A stretch of DNA of 64,000 bases from Ferruginibacter sp. (GCA_013141435.1 JABFQZ010000008.1:1-64000), one strand, 5' to 3'; shown: positions 16,425 to 25,645, counted from the first letter of the stretch. A program made the numbers and translations. Notes: generated by a model from the letters alone, not told the origin.

Positions 16425-17249
16425 ATGAGCAACATAAAATTATTTGAAAATAAAAAAGTGCGAAGCCATTACGATACCGATAAAGAGGTTTGGTATTTTT
16501 CTATTATTGATATTATAGAAATACTTACAGAAAGCCCACGACCTCGAAAGTACTGGAGTGCATTAAAAACAAAGCTTACTGCAGAAAGTAGTGAACTGTC
16601 CCAAGAAATGGGACAGTTGAAATTGCAGGCCGAAGATGGGAAACAACGATTAACCGACGTTGGTAATGTTGAACAAATTTTTCGCCTTATACAAAGCATA
16701 CCTAGCCCAAAGGCAGAGCCATTTAAGCAATGGCTGGCAAAAGTAGGTTATGAAAGATTGCAAGAAATAAACGACCCAAGCCAAAGTATAGACCGTGCCA
16801 GAGAAAATTGGCAAAAAATGGGTCGTAGCGAAAAGTGGATACAACAACGAATGACTGGGCAGGAAACCCGAAACAAACTAACTGATTATTGGAAAGACAA
16901 TGGAGTAGAAAAAGCAGATGAATTTGCGCAACTTACCAATATTATACATAGCGAATGGACTGGGCTTAGCGTAAAAAAACACAAAGAATTAAAAGGTCTT
17001 AAAAGCCAAAACCTTAGAGACCACATGGGCGAAGCTGAATTACTTTTTACTGCATTGGCCGAATTAAGTACAAGGCAAATAGCCGAAACTGAGGAAGCAA
17101 AAGGCATTAAACAAAATGCCATAGCAAGTAAAAAAGGTGGTGCTATTGCCAAAGATGCCCGAAAAGCATTGGAAAGTAAAACTGGCAAAAGTGTAGTAAC
17201 TGGCGAAAATTTTTTGAAACCCAAAGAAGAAAGTAAAAAGCTTAAATAA
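16425..17249 (+). CDS. BRO-N/DinD-like protein embedded in the RM operon
   Basis: The 274-residue protein begins with a BRO-N (phage antirepressor-like) domain ('WYFSIIDIIEILTESPRPRK', about 20-110). The rest resembles E. coli DinD in length and layout, with 'LKGLKSQNLRDHMGEAELLF' and a basic C-terminus. DinD is SOS-induced in E. coli and linked to RecA filaments. BRO-N domains bind DNA. I see no LexA-like box. The gene lies between mod and res with gaps of 53 and 62 nt, so it is most likely co-expressed and could modulate restriction or respond to DNA damage; that is inference. Confidence 0.75.
   Translation: MSNIKLFENKKVRSHYDTDKEVWYFSIIDIIEILTESPRPRKYWSALKTKLTAESSELSQEMGQLKLQAEDGKQRLTDVGNVEQIFRLIQSIPSPKAEPFKQWLAKVGYERLQEINDPSQSIDRARENWQKMGRSEKWIQQRMTGQETRNKLTDYWKDNGVEKADEFAQLTNIIHSEWTGLSVKKHKELKGLKSQNLRDHMGEAELLFTALAELSTRQIAETEEAKGIKQNAIASKKGGAIAKDARKALESKTGKSVVTGENFLKPKEESKKLK
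16594..16618. repeat. Intragenic perfect hairpin in the BRO-like gene
   Basis: AACTGTCCCA (16594-16603) and TGGGACAGTT (16609-16618) form a perfect 10-bp inverted repeat with a 5-nt loop, inside codons for 'SELSQEMGQLK'. It is relatively G/C-rich for this DNA. It could be a protein-binding operator or an RNA hairpin, or simply a by-product of a conserved peptide. Confidence 0.5.
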
Positions 17250-17311
17250 TTACTATAAAAGTGGTATGTTCCAAAATGGAACTTACAAGTATAATTAAAA
17301 ATAAATAATAA

Positions 17312-19954
17312 ATGGCATTTCAATTATTACAAGACTTTGAGGGAGTAAAAAATGCTACAAATCAATTAGAAAATGATTTACCAATATATATTACCCATAA
17401 CCTAAACCCAAATTTTGAAATTAGGGATTATCAAAAAGAAGCATTTAATCGGTTTGATTTTTACTTAAACACCTATAAAAAAAGAGTTAGACCAACACAG
17501 TTACTTTTTCAAATGGCAACAGGAAGCGGAAAAACGCTTATAATGGCAGGTTGTATGTTGCAATTGTACAAACAAGGTTATCGCAATTTTATATTTTTTG
17601 TAGATAGCACCAATATTATAGAAAAAACAAAAGATAATTTTTTCAATTCAGCATCAAGCAAATATTTGTTTGCTCCACAAATTCAGTTTGATGACACTCC
17701 TATCATTTTAAAGCAAGTAGAAAACTTTGCCAATGCTGATGAGGAGTGTATCAATATACATTTTACAACCATTCAAGGCTTACACAGCAGATTAAACAAT
17801 CCAAAAGAAAATGCTTTAACCTTTGAAGATTTTGAAGACAAAAACATTGTTTTGTTAAGCGATGAAGCACATCATATGAATGTGGACACTTTAGCAAATA
17901 ATAAAAAACAATTAAGCATAAAAGAGTTTGAGGAATACAGCAGTTGGGAAAGTACAGCCATGCGTATATTTAGAAGCAGTACAGCCAATATGTTATTAGA
18001 ATTTACTGCTACAGCCGAGCTGCACCAAGAAGCCATTGCACAGAAATACGATGATAAATTATTGTATGATTATAGTTTAAAGAAATTTTATTTAGCCAAA
18101 TACAGTAAAGAGGTAAATGTATTACAAGCAAGTTTGAGCAGAATAGAAAGAGCATTGCAAGCCATCATTTTAAGTCAGTACCGTTTATTAGTTTTTGCAC
18201 AACATAATATTTTAATCAAACCAGTTGTAATGTTTAAAAGCAACTGTGTAAACATACCAAAACAAAGAGACGAAAACAAAATAGTTTCATCGGAATTTAA
18301 AGCTGAGTTTTTATACAAAATAGAAACTTTAAAACCAGCCGATATTGAGAAAATAAGAGATAATGCTTCTGAAAAAGGAATTATAAAAACAGCATTTGAA
18401 TTTTTCAAAACTAACGGAACTACAATTGAAAACTTAATTATTCAATTAAAAGATGCTTTTGCCGAAGACAAAACCATAAGTGTAGATAGCACAACAGACA
18501 AAGGCGAAACACAAATTGTAGTAAATACTTTGGAAGAGCCAAATAATGCCATTAGAGCAGTATTTGCAGTAGATGCACTCAATGAGGGTTGGGACGTTTT
18601 AAACTTGTTTGACATTGTGAGGCTTTACAATACAAGAGATGCAAAAAATGGAGTGCCAGGAAAAACCACCATGAGTGAAGCTCAATTGATTGGTAGAGGT
18701 GCAAGATATTGTCCGTTTCAATTAGACGAAACACAACCAAAATATCAACGTAAATACGATGAAGATTTAAACAATCCTTTGCGTATATGTGAAGAGTTAT
18801 TTTACCATAGCGAAACCAACAGCCGATACATTGACGAATTGAATAAAGCCTTAGATAAAATTGGTATTAAGCCAATTACAACTACAAAAAGGCAACACTT
18901 TTTAAAAGAAGAATTTAAAGAAACTTCGTTTTATAAAAACGGAATTATTTACATAAATCAACAAAACAAATATAGAAACGAAGATGTAACTCAGTTCCCA
19001 GAATATTTACAAAACAAAACTTATTATTACAAAGTAAAAACAGGCACAAGTTCAGAAGGGATTTTATTAAAAGACGAAGAAGTAAATATTGCAAGAGAAG
19101 CAGAAATACCCTATTTAGTAAATGTTAATGCATTGGGCTTTTCAGTAATAAGAAAGGCAATGCAGAAATTACCTTTTTATACGTTTTCAAATCTTACAAA
19201 ATATTATCCAAACACAAATTCAATTGATGAATTTATCACATCAAACAGTTATTTAGGTTCTCAAAACGTAGAAATTAGTGGAAGAACAACCGAAGTAAAA
19301 GATCTAACACAAGAAGAAAAACTAAATTGTGCTTTGCACATTTTAAAAACACTTCAACCCGATATTGAAAGAGGAAATATTGATTTTAAAGGTTCAACAG
19401 TATTTACGCCAAATTCAATTCAAAAAATATTTGAAGACAGAGAAATGAATTTTACTTTGTCAGCCGATGGCGATGCTGAAACAGGCTACCCAATGAGCCG
19501 ACCTAAATTAGAAAAACACTATTTAGATTTATCACAAGAAAATTGGTATGCTTACCAAGAAAACTACGGAACATCAGAAGAAAAAAAGTTAGTCATCTTT
19601 ATTAAAGGAGCAATTGCCAAATTGAAAAAACGATATGAAGATGTTTATCTACTTCGTAACGAGAAATCTTTTCAGTTATATAGATTTAGCGATGGTAAAG
19701 CATTTGAGCCAGACTTTGTACTTTTTTTAAAAGAGAAAACAAGTAACGAAACAGTCGTATATCAGTTATTCATAGAGCCAAAAGGAGAAGGATATATGGA
19801 AGGCGACAAATGGAAAGAGGATTTTTTAAAAGACATTGAAAATAAATTTATAATTCATCAAACACTAAATTACAAATTAGTTGGACTACCATTTTACAAC
19901 AGCGAAGCAGACATACAAAGAGAATTTACATTAGAATTTGACAAATATATTTAA
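17312..19954 (+). CDS. res: Type III restriction endonuclease, Res helicase-nuclease subunit
   Basis: This 880-residue SF2 helicase-nuclease translocates on or along DNA with ATP and cuts when it meets Mod-bound unmethylated sites. Walker A 'MATGSGKT' has GSGKT at 71-75. The DEAH box is at 184-187 ('LLSDEAHHMN'). Helicase motif VI is near 'AQLIGRGARYCPF'. The C-terminal PD-(D/E)xK nuclease has Asp801 ('EPDFVLF') and Glu822-x-Lys824 ('FIEPKGEG'). All key residues are present, so the enzyme looks active. It is the last gene of the RM operon. Confidence 0.93.
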   Translation: MAFQLLQDFEGVKNATNQLENDLPIYITHNLNPNFEIRDYQKEAFNRFDFYLNTYKKRVRPTQLLFQMATGSGKTLIMAGCMLQLYKQGYRNFIFFVDSTNIIEKTKDNFFNSASSKYLFAPQIQFDDTPIILKQVENFANADEECINIHFTTIQGLHSRLNNPKENALTFEDFEDKNIVLLSDEAHHMNVDTLANNKKQLSIKEFEEYSSWESTAMRIFRSSTANMLLEFTATAELHQEAIAQKYDDKLLYDYSLKKFYLAKYSKEVNVLQASLSRIERALQAIILSQYRLLVFAQHNILIKPVVMFKSNCVNIPKQRDENKIVSSEFKAEFLYKIETLKPADIEKIRDNASEKGIIKTAFEFFKTNGTTIENLIIQLKDAFAEDKTISVDSTTDKGETQIVVNTLEEPNNAIRAVFAVDALNEGWDVLNLFDIVRLYNTRDAKNGVPGKTTMSEAQLIGRGARYCPFQLDETQPKYQRKYDEDLNNPLRICEELFYHSETNSRYIDELNKALDKIGIKPITTTKRQHFLKEEFKETSFYKNGIIYINQQNKYRNEDVTQFPEYLQNKTYYYKVKTGTSSEGILLKDEEVNIAREAEIPYLVNVNALGFSVIRKAMQKLPFYTFSNLTKYYPNTNSIDEFITSNSYLGSQNVEISGRTTEVKDLTQEEKLNCALHILKTLQPDIERGNIDFKGSTVFTPNSIQKIFEDREMNFTLSADGDAETGYPMSRPKLEKHYLDLSQENWYAYQENYGTSEEKKLVIFIKGAIAKLKKRYEDVYLLRNEKSFQLYRFSDGKAFEPDFVLFLKEKTSNETVVYQLFIEPKGEGYMEGDKWKEDFLKDIENKFIIHQTLNYKLVGLPFYNSEADIQREFTLEFDKYI

Positions 19955-19963
19955 CAGACGGCC

Positions 19964-20030
19964 AACTCTTTTGGTAGCACATTTGCTTGTTTGCCAATAC
20001 ATAAACCAACGCAAAAAATGCAAAAGAGTT
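19964..20030. repeat. Inverted repeat at the right edge of the RM island
   Basis: AACTCTTTTG (19964-19973) is repeated in inverse as CAAAAGAGTT (20021-20030). Shorter matched pieces lie inside (TTTGC/GCAAA, TTGGTA/TACCAA). The 140 nt between res and the next stop are C-rich like the left flank at 14437-14510. This may be a cassette boundary structure; I see no attachment site or integrase. Confidence 0.4.
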
Positions 20031-20094
20031 ACCAAGCTTACGCACAACTACACCACAACAAAATCAGTACAGTAAAAATGGCATAAAATTATTT

Positions 20095-21876
20095 TTACAA
20101 AATGTTTATGCCAAGTGTAAGCCCAACTCTTCCACTTGTATTTTTACCGTTATCAAAAACTTTGATGCCATTATTTATCATAGGAAATTTGTAACCAATA
20201 ATTGCAACATGTTGATTACTTGTAAAAATAGAAAATGATGGACCTACAAAAAATGAAATCTTTTTTGCTAATTGCCACTGTAGATTTAAAGAAAATTTAT
20301 TAAGCAAATTGTAATAATCCCAACTGCCTGCATATAAATTTTGTGATGTAAGCTCTGTTAAAATTGAGATTTTCTTTTTGATATTAATAACCTTTCCAAT
20401 ACCATAACCAAATGAATATAATTTGGCTTTGTTACTAAAATTTGTACCAACTTCAATTATAGAATAAAGTTTATTATTACCCGATTTAAAGGCTACATCA
20501 AAATCAATTGTTTCGTTTGTACTTACCGTAATTTTATGATATCCATTTTTTACAAAATTAAATAAGCCAATGCTATAACCGTTAGATGTATCTGAAATAT
20601 TTATTAACCCAATTTGTACTCCGTTTAGTTTTTTTGCATAATTAAGTATACCAGACATTTGCAAACCTTTCACATTTTTTTTGCTGTAATTAGATATGCC
20701 TGCAATTTGTAACCCTTGCATATTGTTGGATTGATGGTTATAAATACCTGCAATTTGCACACCGTTAAATTTCCCTTTTATATAATTACTAACACCAGCT
20801 ACTTGAAAAGCTTTTACGCTATCGTACACCAAATTTTGAATACCAGCTACTTGAAACCCTTTTACAGCACCTCCAACTGTATTTAATAATCCAGCTACTT
20901 GAAATCCTTTTACATCTTTTTTATTGATATTAAACAAACCTGCAATTTCAATATCTTTTACACTCCTTGTATATCCACCTAATACATTTAACGAAAAATT
21001 ATTGGTAACCTGAGAGCTCAACTTGCCTTGCGTACTTAACCCAGGCAGAAAGGAAAGTTGAAATTTTCGTGTAGTAAAAAAGTTTTTTAAATTAATAGAT
21101 TGTATTTTTTGCTCAGATGACAACAAAAATTTACCCACCCACGATTTTTGTACCTTTATAGAATCAATTTTAGTATAAACTACTTTTTCGCCACCTAGAG
21201 TAGCAACTTCAACAGAATCTGGCAGAAAAAAATCTTCGGGAGTTACATTTACCATATTGCTTGAATCTTCTTCTCTTTGCAGCGTTATATATATTGTTTG
21301 ATTTAATTTGGGTTCAACAAATATTGTAGTGTCCTTATAAAATAATTTACTAACAGTAACCGCAGCAGTTTTGTATTTACTTTTTAATTTTATTTCAAAA
21401 AAACCATTTTCCTTTGATAGGTATGAAGTTAATTGTGTAGCTTCATAAATACTTGCTTCTCCTATTCTGTCGCCTGAGGTTTCATCAATAATATATCCGT
21501 TTATTAAATATTTTTTTTCGGAAGTAAGTTCAGATTTTACAATAGTTTGTGTTGATGGTAGCGATATTGTTTTTTTGCGGATTATAATGTAGTTTCCGCT
21601 TTCGATATATTCATAATTTAATTTAAAAATATAATCTAAAATTTCTTTTATCGGCTTTTTTGTAAATACAAAAGTAACTAAGCTATCTCTTTTAATAATT
21701 TTGCTATTGTACGAAAAATTAAAATTACCTGTATTACTTATAATTTCTAATACATTTGCAAGTCGTTGATTTTTTGCTTGTATAGTAATGCTTTTTTGTA
21801 ATGGACTTTGTGCAAAGCCAGAATACACAAAAAATAGCATTATGCATAAAATAAAATTTGTTTTATAGTGTTTCAT
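20095..21876 (-). CDS. STN-domain outer-surface protein with 'GFQVAG.N' repeats
   Basis: The 593-residue exported protein has a signal peptide (to about residue 22, 'YSGFAQ'), a Secretin/TonB short N-terminal domain (about 28-100) and a carboxypeptidase-regulatory-like domain (about 125-200). About nine repeats of roughly 20 residues follow ('GFQVAGLLNTV', 'GVQIAGIYN', 'GLQMSGILNYA'), which recall LA_2272-type surface repeats. The end is beta-rich and barrel-like. There is no TonB plug or long receptor barrel. It overlaps fecR by one base (TAATG) and is the last gene of a sigma-FecR operon. It occupies the place where a FecA-type receptor normally sits. Confidence 0.75.
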   Translation of the reverse strand: MKHYKTNFILCIMLFFVYSGFAQSPLQKSITIQAKNQRLANVLEIISNTGNFNFSYNSKIIKRDSLVTFVFTKKPIKEILDYIFKLNYEYIESGNYIIIRKKTISLPSTQTIVKSELTSEKKYLINGYIIDETSGDRIGEASIYEATQLTSYLSKENGFFEIKLKSKYKTAAVTVSKLFYKDTTIFVEPKLNQTIYITLQREEDSSNMVNVTPEDFFLPDSVEVATLGGEKVVYTKIDSIKVQKSWVGKFLLSSEQKIQSINLKNFFTTRKFQLSFLPGLSTQGKLSSQVTNNFSLNVLGGYTRSVKDIEIAGLFNINKKDVKGFQVAGLLNTVGGAVKGFQVAGIQNLVYDSVKAFQVAGVSNYIKGKFNGVQIAGIYNHQSNNMQGLQIAGISNYSKKNVKGLQMSGILNYAKKLNGVQIGLINISDTSNGYSIGLFNFVKNGYHKITVSTNETIDFDVAFKSGNNKLYSIIEVGTNFSNKAKLYSFGYGIGKVINIKKKISILTELTSQNLYAGSWDYYNLLNKFSLNLQWQLAKKISFFVGPSFSIFTSNQHVAIIGYKFPMINNGIKVFDNGKNTSGRVGLTLGINIL

Positions 21877-22835
21877 TACTGTATAATAAATTGTGTATCT
21901 TTTCTAGTAATTTTTAACTGGAAAGTTGTTCCAATAATTTTCAAAATATTATCTAAGGGTTCGTTTGCAAATGTTGTTGTAATGGTTAAATTTCTTATCT
22001 CTTTTTTGCCTATAACAATATTTGCGCCATAGGCATCATTTAATACTTCTACAAGCCGCCACAATGGAGTTTCTTCGCATTCAAATTCGTTTGATTCGTA
22101 GTAGTTAAATAATTTATCTTTAGTATTTTCTTTATCAAGAATATTTAAGTCTTTTGTAGTCAAAGTTTTTTCATGAGGCAAAAGTGTTACAGTCTTGCCA
22201 TTTCTAGCTACTTGTACAATACCAGTTTTTACAATTACTTCTGTTTGTCCGTTTATTGTTTTTACATTAAAAGATGTGCCTACAACTCTTATTTGTACAT
22301 CATTTACAGTTACAACAAATGGCTTTTCTTTATTAGCAGTTACCAAAAAGAATGCTTCACCTTTTAATTTTATATTGCGGCTGTTGCCTTCTGTAAATTT
22401 TGAGTTATATTCTATACTTGAGTTTTTATTTAATGTTACAATAGAATTGTCGGGTAAAGTGTCAATAAAAATATTTTTATTAGTTTTTACTAATAAATTT
22501 TTGTTTGAATTAGCATTGGCAAAAAAGATATTTATATACCACCCTGCAACAATAACAACTAGTACGGCAGCTGCAGCAATTAGCCAATTATTTTTACTTG
22601 CATAAATTATTTTTGTGGTATTTTTTTTGTTTTCAACTACATTTTTAAAATTATCCCAAGCAAGATTTTCATCAAATGTATTATTTACTTCTATCTTTTT
22701 ACTTTCTAACCACAAAAATTTAAAATGCTCAAACTTTTTTTTATTTGCTTCGCTTTTGTTAATCCAATTATTTACATCTGTTATTTCGTCAGATGTAGCT
22801 TCTTGTAATAAATATTTTACAATTAATGTATCCAT
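21876..22835 (-). CDS. FecR-family anti-sigma/sigma regulator
   Basis: This inner-membrane regulator relays a signal from an outer-membrane STN domain to the ECF sigma factor. The 319-residue product has a cytoplasmic helical N-terminus ('IVKYLLQEATSDEITDVNNW'), one membrane span (about 86-106, 'WLIAAAAVLVVIVAGWYI') and a periplasmic FecR domain. A DUF4974-like C-terminus ('LWRLVEVLNDAYGANIVIG') completes it. I choose the ATG at 22835; a TTG eight codons upstream is less likely. It lies 29 nt after the sigma gene and overlaps the STN gene. Confidence 0.9.
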   Translation of the reverse strand: MDTLIVKYLLQEATSDEITDVNNWINKSEANKKKFEHFKFLWLESKKIEVNNTFDENLAWDNFKNVVENKKNTTKIIYASKNNWLIAAAAVLVVIVAGWYINIFFANANSNKNLLVKTNKNIFIDTLPDNSIVTLNKNSSIEYNSKFTEGNSRNIKLKGEAFFLVTANKEKPFVVTVNDVQIRVVGTSFNVKTINGQTEVIVKTGIVQVARNGKTVTLLPHEKTLTTKDLNILDKENTKDKLFNYYESNEFECEETPLWRLVEVLNDAYGANIVIGKKEIRNLTITTTFANEPLDNILKIIGTTFQLKITRKDTQFIIQ

Positions 22836-22864
22836 AATATTATCTACCAAAATTTTCAAACTAT

Positions 22865-23443
22865 TTATTTTACAAAATTTAAAAATAAAAATACTAATGG
22901 CAAATAATCAATTAGTTTTATTCGCATTATTCGTAATGCCTTACCCATGTGAGCTTCTACCGTTTTTATAGATATGCCTAATTTTTCTGCAATCTCTTGG
23001 TATTTTAATTCTTCAAATCTACTTAGTTGAAAAACAGTTCTACATTGTTCTGGCAAGTTATTTAAGGCTAATTTTATTTGTTTTTCCAATTCTGACACAG
23101 CTATTTTTATTGATGCATTCTCAGTTGATATGATTTTTATAGAATTTTTACTATAATTTAAAAAATCTTTCTTCACTTTTTGATGTTTGAGATAATTACA
23201 ACTTTCATTATAGACAGATCTGTACAAGTATGCCGTTAAACTAGATTGTAAATTTATTTTACCTGTTCGTTCCCATATTTTAAAAAATATATTTTGCACT
23301 ATTTCTTCTGCTACATTTTCATCATTTACAATTGTTATAGCATAGGAATGCAATTTTTTAAAGTAGTCTTTAAAAACTTTCTCAAAGGCTTTTTCATCCC
23401 TTTTTAAAAACAATTCTATAAAATGCTCATTGTAAAATACCAT
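22865..23443 (-). CDS. ECF RNA polymerase sigma-70 factor (FecI/RpoE-like)
   Basis: The 192-residue factor has sigma region 2 ('AEEIVQNIFFKIWER' and 'AYLYRSVYNESCNYL', about 10-95) and region 4 ('LPEQCRTVFQLSRFEELKYQ', then a helix-turn-helix with 'EIAEKLGISIKTVEAHM', about 125-180). It would direct transcription of its own operon or surface targets when FecR is triggered. It is first in the sigma-fecR-STN operon. No strong TAnnTTTG element is seen upstream, which fits an ECF-dependent or weak promoter. Confidence 0.92.
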   Translation of the reverse strand: MVFYNEHFIELFLKRDEKAFEKVFKDYFKKLHSYAITIVNDENVAEEIVQNIFFKIWERTGKINLQSSLTAYLYRSVYNESCNYLKHQKVKKDFLNYSKNSIKIISTENASIKIAVSELEKQIKLALNNLPEQCRTVFQLSRFEELKYQEIAEKLGISIKTVEAHMGKALRIMRIKLIDYLPLVFLFLNFVK

Positions 23444-23565
23444 ACTTTCTATATCTCAATTCTATTTACATTATATATAACAATCTAAAGTATTTTTACC
23501 CTTACTATAATAAAAAACTTTTTTATAGGTAAATGTGTTAAGTAGATAAATTAATAATTTTTTAC

Positions 23566-23591
23566 AAAAAAAAACCGATGAAATTCATCGG
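23566..23591 (-). terminator. Rho-independent terminator of korA
   Basis: On the minus strand CCGATGAA and TTCATCGG form a tight stem (23591-23575), followed by nine U residues (23574-23566). It starts 16 nt past the korA stop and is one of the cleanest terminators in the window. Confidence 0.88.
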
Positions 23592-23606
23592 GATTTTATT
23601 AAAAAC

Positions 23607-25454
23607 TTAAGCAAGCATTTCCTTCATTTTATCTACCAGTTCGGTTTTGGTAAATGGTATGCCCATTATTTTATTGTACCCTACAGCATCTACAAAATAT
23701 GTATCTCTAATAATTTTAACAAGCTGCCCATTGTTTAATTCTGGTATGAGTACTTTATCAAATTTTTTGATAATATCGCCAAGATTTTTTGGAAAAGGGC
23801 GAATATAACGAATATGCACATGCGATATTGATGCACCTTCGGTTTGTAATTGTGTACAAGCGCTTTTTAAAGATCCGTATGTACTACCCCAACCTATTAC
23901 CAAAACTTTACCTTCGCTTGCACCACTATCTATCTTTTGCTCTGCTATTAATTCTGCAATTTTATCTACTTTTGCTTGCCTAATTTTTACCATCACTTGG
24001 TGGTTTTCGGCATCATAGCTTATATTTCCTGTAACATCTTGTTTTTCTAACCCTCCTATTCTGTGTTCAAAACCAGGTGTACCAGGTATTACCCATGGTC
24101 GTACCAAATTTTCATTTCTTAAATAAGGCATATATTTTTCTTCGTTTTCAGCCAATTTAGTTTTGTGGGTAATTTTAATTTCTGGCAAATCAGCACTTTG
24201 AGGAAATTTCCAAGGCTCAGCACCATTGGCTATATAACCATCGGTAAGGCATATAACTGGAGTCATGTGTTGTACAGCTAGTCTTACAGCTTCAAATGTT
24301 GTATCAAAACAATCGCTTGGTGTACAAGCAGCTACAATAGGCAAAGGGCATTCTCCATTTCTACCATAATAAGCTTGCATTAAATCGCTTTGTTCGGTTT
24401 TTGTTGGTAGCCCTGTACTTGGCCCACCTCTTTGTACATTTATAATTACCAAAGGTATTTCTAACATAACAGCTAAGCCAATAGCTTCGCCTTTTAAAGC
24501 CATGCCTGGACCACTTGTGGTAGTTACACCAAGTAAACCTCCATAACTTGCTCCTATTGCAGATGTTATTGCAGCTATTTCATCTTCGGCCTGAAAAGTA
24601 CGGATACCAAAATTTTTATATTTACTTAACTCATGCAAAATATCTGTAGCTGGAGTAATTGGGTAAGAACCTAAAAATAATTTTAGTCCACTTTTTTGCG
24701 AAGCTGCAATTAAAGCATAAGTGGTAGCTTGGTTGCCCATTATAGATCGGTAAGTGCCAGGTTGCATTATTGCTTTTTGTACAGAGTACCTTGCAGAATA
24801 AGTTTCGGTGGTATCGCCAAAATTATATCCGCTTTGCAAAGCCTTTACATTACTTTCCAAAATTTCAGGTTTTTTCCCAAATTTTTCGGTTAAAAAAGTA
24901 ATTGTGTTTTCCATACTACGATTATACATCCAATACAAAAAACCAAGTACAAACATATTTTTGGCTCGGTCTTTTTCTTTTACTCCCATGGTTATGTCCT
25001 TCAATGCCTCTCTAGTCATTTTAGTTACATCCATTTTTATAACTTCATAACTATCCAAACTATGATCTTCCAAAGGGTTTACACCATCGGCGTAATTTGC
25101 AAGCCTTAAATTTTTTGTATCAAAACCATCTACATTGGCAATAATTTTACCAGCTCTTTTTAGCGATTTTAAATTTACCTTTAAAGCTGCTGCATTCATT
25201 GCTACTAGTACATCACACTCATCGCCAGGTGTGTAAATTCTATCGCTACTAAACCTTAACTGAAAACCACTCACACCTGGCAATGTGCCAATAGGTGCTC
25301 TTATCTCTGCCGGAAAATCGGGAAAAGTAGCCAAGTCTAACCCAAGCATAGCACTATTATTGGTAAATTGTGTACCAGTAAGTTGCATACCATCGCCACT
25401 ATCACCAGCAAATTTTATTACTACTTCTTGTAAAACTTCTTGTGTATCTGCCAT
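23607..25454 (-). CDS. korA: 2-oxoacid:acceptor (2-oxoglutarate:ferredoxin) oxidoreductase, alpha subunit
   Basis: The 615-residue protein fuses the gamma domain (about 1-190, 'KFAGDSGDGMQLTGTQF') with the alpha (pyrimidine-binding) domain ('QAEDEIAAITSAIGASYGG', 'TTSGPGMALKGEAIGLAV'). This is the KorA type, which with a TPP-binding KorB decarboxylates 2-oxoglutarate to succinyl-CoA and reduces ferredoxin. The end 'VDKMKEMLA' is typical. korB normally follows directly downstream, but here a terminator and an unrelated operon follow, so the partner must be elsewhere. Which 2-oxoacid is used cannot be decided from sequence alone. Confidence 0.9.
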   Translation of the reverse strand: MADTQEVLQEVVIKFAGDSGDGMQLTGTQFTNNSAMLGLDLATFPDFPAEIRAPIGTLPGVSGFQLRFSSDRIYTPGDECDVLVAMNAAALKVNLKSLKRAGKIIANVDGFDTKNLRLANYADGVNPLEDHSLDSYEVIKMDVTKMTREALKDITMGVKEKDRAKNMFVLGFLYWMYNRSMENTITFLTEKFGKKPEILESNVKALQSGYNFGDTTETYSARYSVQKAIMQPGTYRSIMGNQATTYALIAASQKSGLKLFLGSYPITPATDILHELSKYKNFGIRTFQAEDEIAAITSAIGASYGGLLGVTTTSGPGMALKGEAIGLAVMLEIPLVIINVQRGGPSTGLPTKTEQSDLMQAYYGRNGECPLPIVAACTPSDCFDTTFEAVRLAVQHMTPVICLTDGYIANGAEPWKFPQSADLPEIKITHKTKLAENEEKYMPYLRNENLVRPWVIPGTPGFEHRIGGLEKQDVTGNISYDAENHQVMVKIRQAKVDKIAELIAEQKIDSGASEGKVLVIGWGSTYGSLKSACTQLQTEGASISHVHIRYIRPFPKNLGDIIKKFDKVLIPELNNGQLVKIIRDTYFVDAVGYNKIMGIPFTKTELVDKMKEMLA

Positions 25455-25478
25455 AATATTTCTTTAAAATTTTCAGTA

Positions 25479-25510
25479 CAAATGTAGTAAAAATAATATT
25501 GCACAACAAC
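25479..25510 (-). promoter_or_regulatory. Promoter for korA
   Basis: The minus strand carries TACATTTG (25486-25479), a -7 consensus element, about 25 nt before the ATG. GTTG (25510-25507), 20 nt upstream, is an imperfect -33. Confidence 0.5.
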
Positions 25511-25556
25511 CAAAAAAGTGCTTAATTTATTTTATTAAAAACTTCGTTTCAAAAAC

Positions 25557-25645
25557 TTTTGTTACCAGCTTTTGTACTATAATTTAGCTTCATTGGCGTC
25601 GCACATTTCAACTGCATATCTTTTAGCATCATTAATTGCATTTAT
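25557..25645 (+). repeat. Dispersed intergenic repeat, copy A
   Basis: The 22-bp core at 25588-25609 is identical to copies at 7020 (minus) and 60494 (plus). With copy B it shares 26 identical bases and then a diverged tail of about 32 bp. With copy C it shares the upstream flank (TTTTGTT, CCAGC). It sits in the divergent gap between korA and the hydrolase gene and contains no ORF of note. The remaining gap, 25646-25941, is A/T-rich without a recognised feature. Confidence 0.75.

Noticed and set aside
16425..17249. Phage antirepressor implying a prophage around the RM genes
   Set aside because: BRO-N is the only phage-like feature; spacing and direction place the gene within the RM operon.
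19955..20094. Integron attC site at the end of res
   Set aside because: There is an inverted repeat, but no GTT/AAC simple-site arrangement I can defend and no integrase.
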